Assembly: GCA_905221605.1 (NCBI GenBank)
Contig: CAJNDS010002544.1
Location: 156,458-198,957 of the forward strand
Source: Symbiodinium natans
Taxonomy: Eukaryota > Sar > Dinophyceae > Suessiales > Symbiodiniaceae
Length of the DNA stretch: 42,500 bases
Direction of reading: 5' to 3'
Positions within the stretch are counted from its first letter, which is position 1; each line of letters opens with the position of its first letter. The notes beneath the pieces were generated by a model that saw only the letters and a program-made list of their open reading frames with translations, was not told the origin of the DNA and did no database searches. Below, piece by piece: positions 38,240-42,500 of this stretch. Made by a program: the position numbers and the translations under genes.

Positions 38240-39935
38240 CTTGGAGCAAAACAGCTTGAAGAGCCTACAGAAGAGATAGCGCTAGGCCGAATCAAATGAG
38301 GCCGAGGCACCACTCAACTGCGCATCAGGCCGAACACGATGGTCTAGCGACGCCTCTGCACTTTGAGGCACTTGGACAGTGACAAGCGACTGGGCAGTGC
38401 TTGCACCAGCATCTTGCACCATGACACCAAGCAGGCATCCTTTTCAGTGTGAGACTGGCCGAACGACGCAAACGTTCTATCTGCTCGGCATACGTTAGCA
38501 CCAGCCCCTCAGTTTGCAAACTCGCGGCTCGAGAAGACATGAAACCTGAACAAGACAAACGGCCACAAACAGATGTGCGACAGAATGGCAGGCCGAGGCG
38601 AAAGTGGGGGGAACCGACAATGCTACGACTGGTAATGGACAATGTCGTCTTCAAATGCTTCCAAATTCGGAACCTTGAACTTCTTGAGCTGTGCGATGAC
38701 TTGGGGCCTTCCGAGGCACAGTGCAGGTGCACTTGCTGTGCACTTGGCATCAACTCAGCATCAACTGGACGAGTCGACGACGTCTCTTTGACCTGGCCTC
38801 GAAGGGACTCTGTGGATTTGGCCCTTGTCCCGGCCGAACTTTGGCTGAACCAACTCCGGGCCTGGGCAAACTCAGAACAGCCATTGGCCGCATTAGGCCT
38901 CCTAGATCTTGTGGGCCTTTCCAAAGGTCCCTGATCTTGTCGGGACGGGAAGTTCTATCTCATTCTCACCTGACTCAGGAGTTGAAACAAGCGCCTTTGG
39001 AGAGAAGGCTTGACGCGGGCACCTGCCTCTGTCCGATGACGGTTGCGATGCCTCGAGGACCATCTGCGACAGCAACATCTCTTGTTGCCGGGCCACCGCC
39101 CTGCAGGCCACTGTTCAGCAGGCCCAAAACGATTGCTCATGGAAAATATGAGGGGCGCTGCCTAGCGCGCCGATCTTCAGCAACAGTGGTGGCCGGCCCT
39201 ATGCTGCACCAGTGACACGTGGCAGACTCATCCTCATCCCATGCTCAGCTTGGACCTGCTGGTCGGAGGGAGGCGGACGCGGCGGAAGGTCTCCCAAACC
39301 ATGACGACCTTATGGCATTTCGGCAACAGGAGGCATGGTAATTGACACGTGGCAGGAAAGATCCCTGAGGTCACTGCCCACTCGGCTTTGACTTTGGAGG
39401 CGCAGACTGTCGCAAGAATTTCACAGCCATCAATGGACGAATCAGGACAGGGAAAGTTTCTCAACGGAAAAGTTAATCTTGGACCCGAGCTTGTGCCCGG
39501 AGTTCGTCCAGCTGTGTTCGCCTAGGCCACGGAAATCTCTCTGCTTCAGTCTCACGATCGTGTGATCATGTGACAACAACGCTAGGTTTGAGGCAGCGTG
39601 CGCCCCTTTGACACCTGTTGATGAGAAAACTGAATTCCATGCGAAGCGCACTCCAAGGTCGCGCAGACGGTTCATGAGGCCCCAGATTGACAGACTGATT
39701 GGCCTGCGTCGCAGCTTGCATGCGGCCAGACGACCCCTGACCCTCCTCCACGTCCTGACAGCAAACTAGTGGCAAACTGCGTGGAAGCTGTTTGGCAGGT
39801 GACTAGGGAGACTGTGACTGCTGTCGGCAGAGCATGTTTCTGGACCCTTGCTTGCCGTCGCTGGAATGGAAGCCATTATCGTTATACAATACCCCTCAAT
39901 ACCCCTCATGAGAGATGCACATGATCGGCGTTTGC
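38240..39935. other. No supported gene
   Basis: The minus-strand frame 38924-38325 and the plus-strand frame 38449-38934 overlap, and neither shows a motif. A minus-strand stretch near 39425-39345 (EILATVCASKVKAEWAV) could be an exon, but nothing supports it. Confidence 0.35.
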
Positions 39936-39943
39936 CGTACTTT

Positions 39944-40095
39944 TGTGGAGAGAGAATCAGAGAAAAGAGCGGAGAGAGGAAGGAAGACAGGAGGGTGAGT
40001 CAGGAGTCAGGAGGGACGGAGGGGAAAGGAGAAAGAGGTGTGGAAGAGAGGAGGAGAGCAGGAGGGACACGAGACAGAAGAGAGGGAGAGTGTAA
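39944..40095 (+). repeat. Long homopurine tract
   Basis: About 150 bases of almost only G and A on the plus strand (gagaga, ggagga and gaagga words with few pyrimidines). Capable of triplex formation in principle. The open frame across it is low-complexity Glu/Arg/Gly. Confidence 0.85.
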
Positions 40096-40429
40096 CCGAG
40101 GAAACAGATTGGTCACGGGCACTGGGAGGAACCGATTTCCTAAGCCTGAAGCGGTCAAACCTCAACCACCTACACGTTTATTCGGGGTGAACGTTTGCGG
40201 GACAAACCTTTCAGAAGCAACTATTGGCTACAAGGTGCGAGAGTGAAAGCCACGCGCTAAATTTACCTCACTGGATGCTACTTCAGGTTTGTGGGTGGGC
40301 CTGGGCCTGCTTCCTAGTTGAAAGTCCTGTTTCAGAATTGAGAATGCGCCCAGATGTGAGTTCCAATCGCAGCATTGACTCCTCGTGCCAGTGCTCGACA
40401 GTTCGCGCCGACACCTAGGGTGCCGTGTA

Positions 40430-40545
40430 GCAGTGCATATGCTGCCAGCTTGCCCGAATTTACCGCCGAGACAAGGACAAGTTCTTGATCGGCGTCCAGG
40501 TCAAGTTCTTCAGCATCCAACCTTGATGCTTGACCCCAGAAAGTT
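40430..40545 (-). CDS. Candidate exon, unknown protein
   Basis: Minus-strand frame SRLDAEELDLDADQELVLVS followed by A and a GTAAAT donor. If that donor is not used the frame continues AVNSGKLAAYALLHGTLGV. Acidic, protein-like composition. No family recognised and no partner exon found. Confidence 0.25.
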
Positions 40546-40600
40546 CTAGGACAATTCAGCGACGCAACCCAGGTGTTCAACAGATGTGACATCTGCTGTG

Positions 40601-40660
40601 CTGAAGGATGCTGAAGGATGCTGAAGGATGCTGAAGGATGCTGAAGGCTGCTGAAGGCCT
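40601..40660. repeat. 10-bp tandem repeat, six units
   Basis: Four exact ctgaaggatg units followed by ctgaaggctg and ctgaaggcct. Confidence 0.92.
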
Positions 40661-41183
40661 TCTGAGGTCTGTGCTCCTGTTCTTCTCGCCCCCGTCCCAT
40701 CCACAGATCTTTGCCTTGTCTCTTGGTCTGGCAGTGTCTGCTGTAGGAGTCCTAGCAAACAAACCGCAAAGTCTTGGATCTGAGGTCTTCGCTTAGACCG
40801 TTGTAGGTTGAGAGCGGAGGGGCAAGTCCACTGGGTACCCACTCGCCTGCAACTGATTCATCTACATAGCTTGCAGCAGCTCGTCCGCCAGCACCGCGTC
40901 TTTAACTGCTTGTACCGAGCGTGCCTAGTGACGTACTAGTGTACACTATCTGCAGCTTTCACAGCTCACAAGCCAGAAGGCCAGGGTATTAACTCATTGG
41001 GGGATGACTGGACCCGCAGAACCACGCTGCTTGACGGGAAGACTGGCCTAAACCCCACGCAGACGAGCTGTCGACATCCTGTCAGAAGAGGACTCTCGCG
41101 CTGGGTTCTCGAAACTAAGTGCACAGCATAGAACAACCAGAGCCAACTCAGCGTGAAACGCTGGAAGCAAAAACAACGAGCAC

Positions 41184-41263
41184 AAACAGTATATAAACAG
41201 TCTATAAACAGTCTGTAAGAATCTATAAACCGTATAATATAAACAGTATTTGAACAGTATGTA
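41184..41263. repeat. AT-rich tandem repeat of aaacagtctat-type 11-bp units
   Basis: Three clear 11-bp units (aaacagtatat, aaacagtctat, aaacagtctgt) followed by degenerate copies to about 41263. Confidence 0.8.
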
Positions 41264-41264
41264 A

Positions 41265-42500
41265 GCTTCGATTGCCCCAGTCCTGACGCAGCACTGGCTC
41301 CTGGCTGTCGCCATGTTTCTCCGCATCTTTGGGGGCACTGCTGGAATGTTGTGGCAGTCTTTGCCTGCCAGCAAAGCAAGGCGACACGAGGAAAGCTGAT
41401 GCAGCTCATTGCAACATACTGCAACTCTGTCTCACTCGAACGATTGGCGCACCATCCAGGCCCCCGCGGTCGATCCTCTGGGCGTCGCACCACCCTCCAA
41501 AGGCTTGAAAGACTAAGACTTGAAATCACTCCTCTCGCCGTGCGGATAGGCGACCCGACGAATCCGACCATGCCTCGGTGCTTCCACTTCATGCGCCGGC
41601 AGCACCGCCGGCTCGCTCGATTTTGGCTCGGGCTCATGCCTGGAATCTGACAGACGCTTGCCGGTACTAAGTAGGGGAGTTCAATTCAGCGCTGCCAAGG
41701 AATGCGGGAATCGTTTGAGGCTTTGTGAGTGACCTGAATCGGCAACGGGCGGGCAGAGAATCAGAAGGATTTGATTGGGCAGTGTGTCAACCCTGAAAGC
41801 TTGGACCAATTTGGACCCTAGCTCTGGAACTGAAACATCTCATGAACGAAAACCAATCTTGTACCTAAACATAGAATCCACCCAACTCTCTCACACCCTT
41901 TAAATTACACCTCGAGCACCAAGCCCGATATCAGCTACTATGTCCTAGTAAAATATACTTGTATAATGGTCTACTACAAGATTCTACAACAGAATAAGTA
42001 TGTGTACGCTGTACGTACGCACTAAAACCAAAGCTAAGCCAATGTGCAGCCCTTATGCCAAGATCTTTGAACGAAGGAAATCGGAAAGTCTAAGGTAAGG
42101 AGTGTAGAGAATAGAGAAAGCGTGTATATCAAGTGTAGTCGGCCCCCGAACACCAACAAGGGTCTCTTCAAGTCTCTTTCATGAAAGCACCGTTTACATG
42201 AGGATGCGCAAGGTGCCTGGAGTTCGAACTGTCGGCTTCATGCAGGGCTTGAGCCTATCGCGTTGTTCATCGGGGCTGCGCAAAAAAAGCTCTGGCACCT
42301 CATGGCGTTGCCCCGCCTTCGGAGCGACAAGCCTGCTCTGACGCATAGCGAAAAGGCCTGCCGTCCCGTGATCAACGGCCATGAAGTAGAAAAAGGGTTA
42401 CACAACCTCCAGCTCGTCTGCTTTGGGGCCGCAACCTGCAAACGGATCGCCATCGCTACTTGGCCCAGCCTGAGTCTTGAGATGTCTTGAGCCACCAAAT
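41265..42500. other. No supported gene
   Basis: 41640-42180 is AT-richer with no open frame of note. The minus-strand frames 42498-42238 and 42382-42194 are mutually overlapping and carry no motif. Confidence 0.35.

Noticed and set aside
39848-40246. Glu/Arg/Gly-rich open frame of 132 codons
   Set aside because: Mostly translation of the homopurine tract.
42486-42500. Possible relic of the dinoflagellate spliced leader (cttgagcca at the window end; tggctcaag near 4255)
   Set aside because: Only nine bases match and the match does not extend. Such short hits are expected by chance in a window this size.

Overview
The window reads as nuclear DNA of a dinoflagellate, most likely in or near Symbiodiniaceae. 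Four things point there. Genes are broken into short exons. Several exon joins that restore conserved motifs need GC or GA splice donors, with acceptors of the form AG followed by G. Every gene I can support lies on the minus strand, as in dinoflagellate one-way gene arrays. The gene content (PPR proteins, a DUF1275 membrane protein, a CRAL-TRIO protein, coiled-coil proteins, an EF-hand cation channel, a copia-type retrotransposon) is typical of these genomes. I could run no search, so family names rest on motif reading.

Layout, left to right. About 1-1150: 3' part of an MFS transporter gene. About 2870-4500: multi-exon coiled-coil protein. About 6110-8137: DUF1275 membrane protein with a probable coiled-coil C-terminal extension. 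About 9790-11300: CRAL-TRIO (Sec14-like) protein. 11789-11990: short tandem array. 12163-13026: armadillo/HEAT-like protein with a 66-nt intron. 14150-16050: repeats in direct and inverted orientation, including a conserved hairpin. 16180-16670: two degenerate minisatellites. About 17340-18345: second coiled-coil gene. 19012-19468: TAG-type microsatellite. 19638-21299: single-exon six-transmembrane EF-hand cation channel. About 24480-25300: PPR-like exons. 25560-27720: homopolymers, AT-rich and G-rich repeats.

The right third is dominated by a 9,208-bp Ty1/copia-type LTR retrotransposon (28329-37536, transcribed on the minus strand). It has 168-bp LTRs that are identical base for base and a perfect 5-bp target duplication (tcgac). 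It encodes Gag with nine exact 42-bp repeats, a zinc knuckle and a zinc ribbon, a protease that looks internally deleted and frameshifted, an acidic linker in another frame, and a long Pol with integrase, reverse transcriptase and RNase H. The Pol N-terminal domain looks to me like a degenerate cytosine-C5 methyltransferase fold. The element sits inside a minus-strand open frame just downstream of PPR exons. The LTR's own small hydrophobic reading frame runs in register into the host frame.

To the right (38230-42500) I see a purine-only tract, small tandem repeats and one candidate exon, but no recognisable gene. Exon limits are approximate unless a splice site is named.
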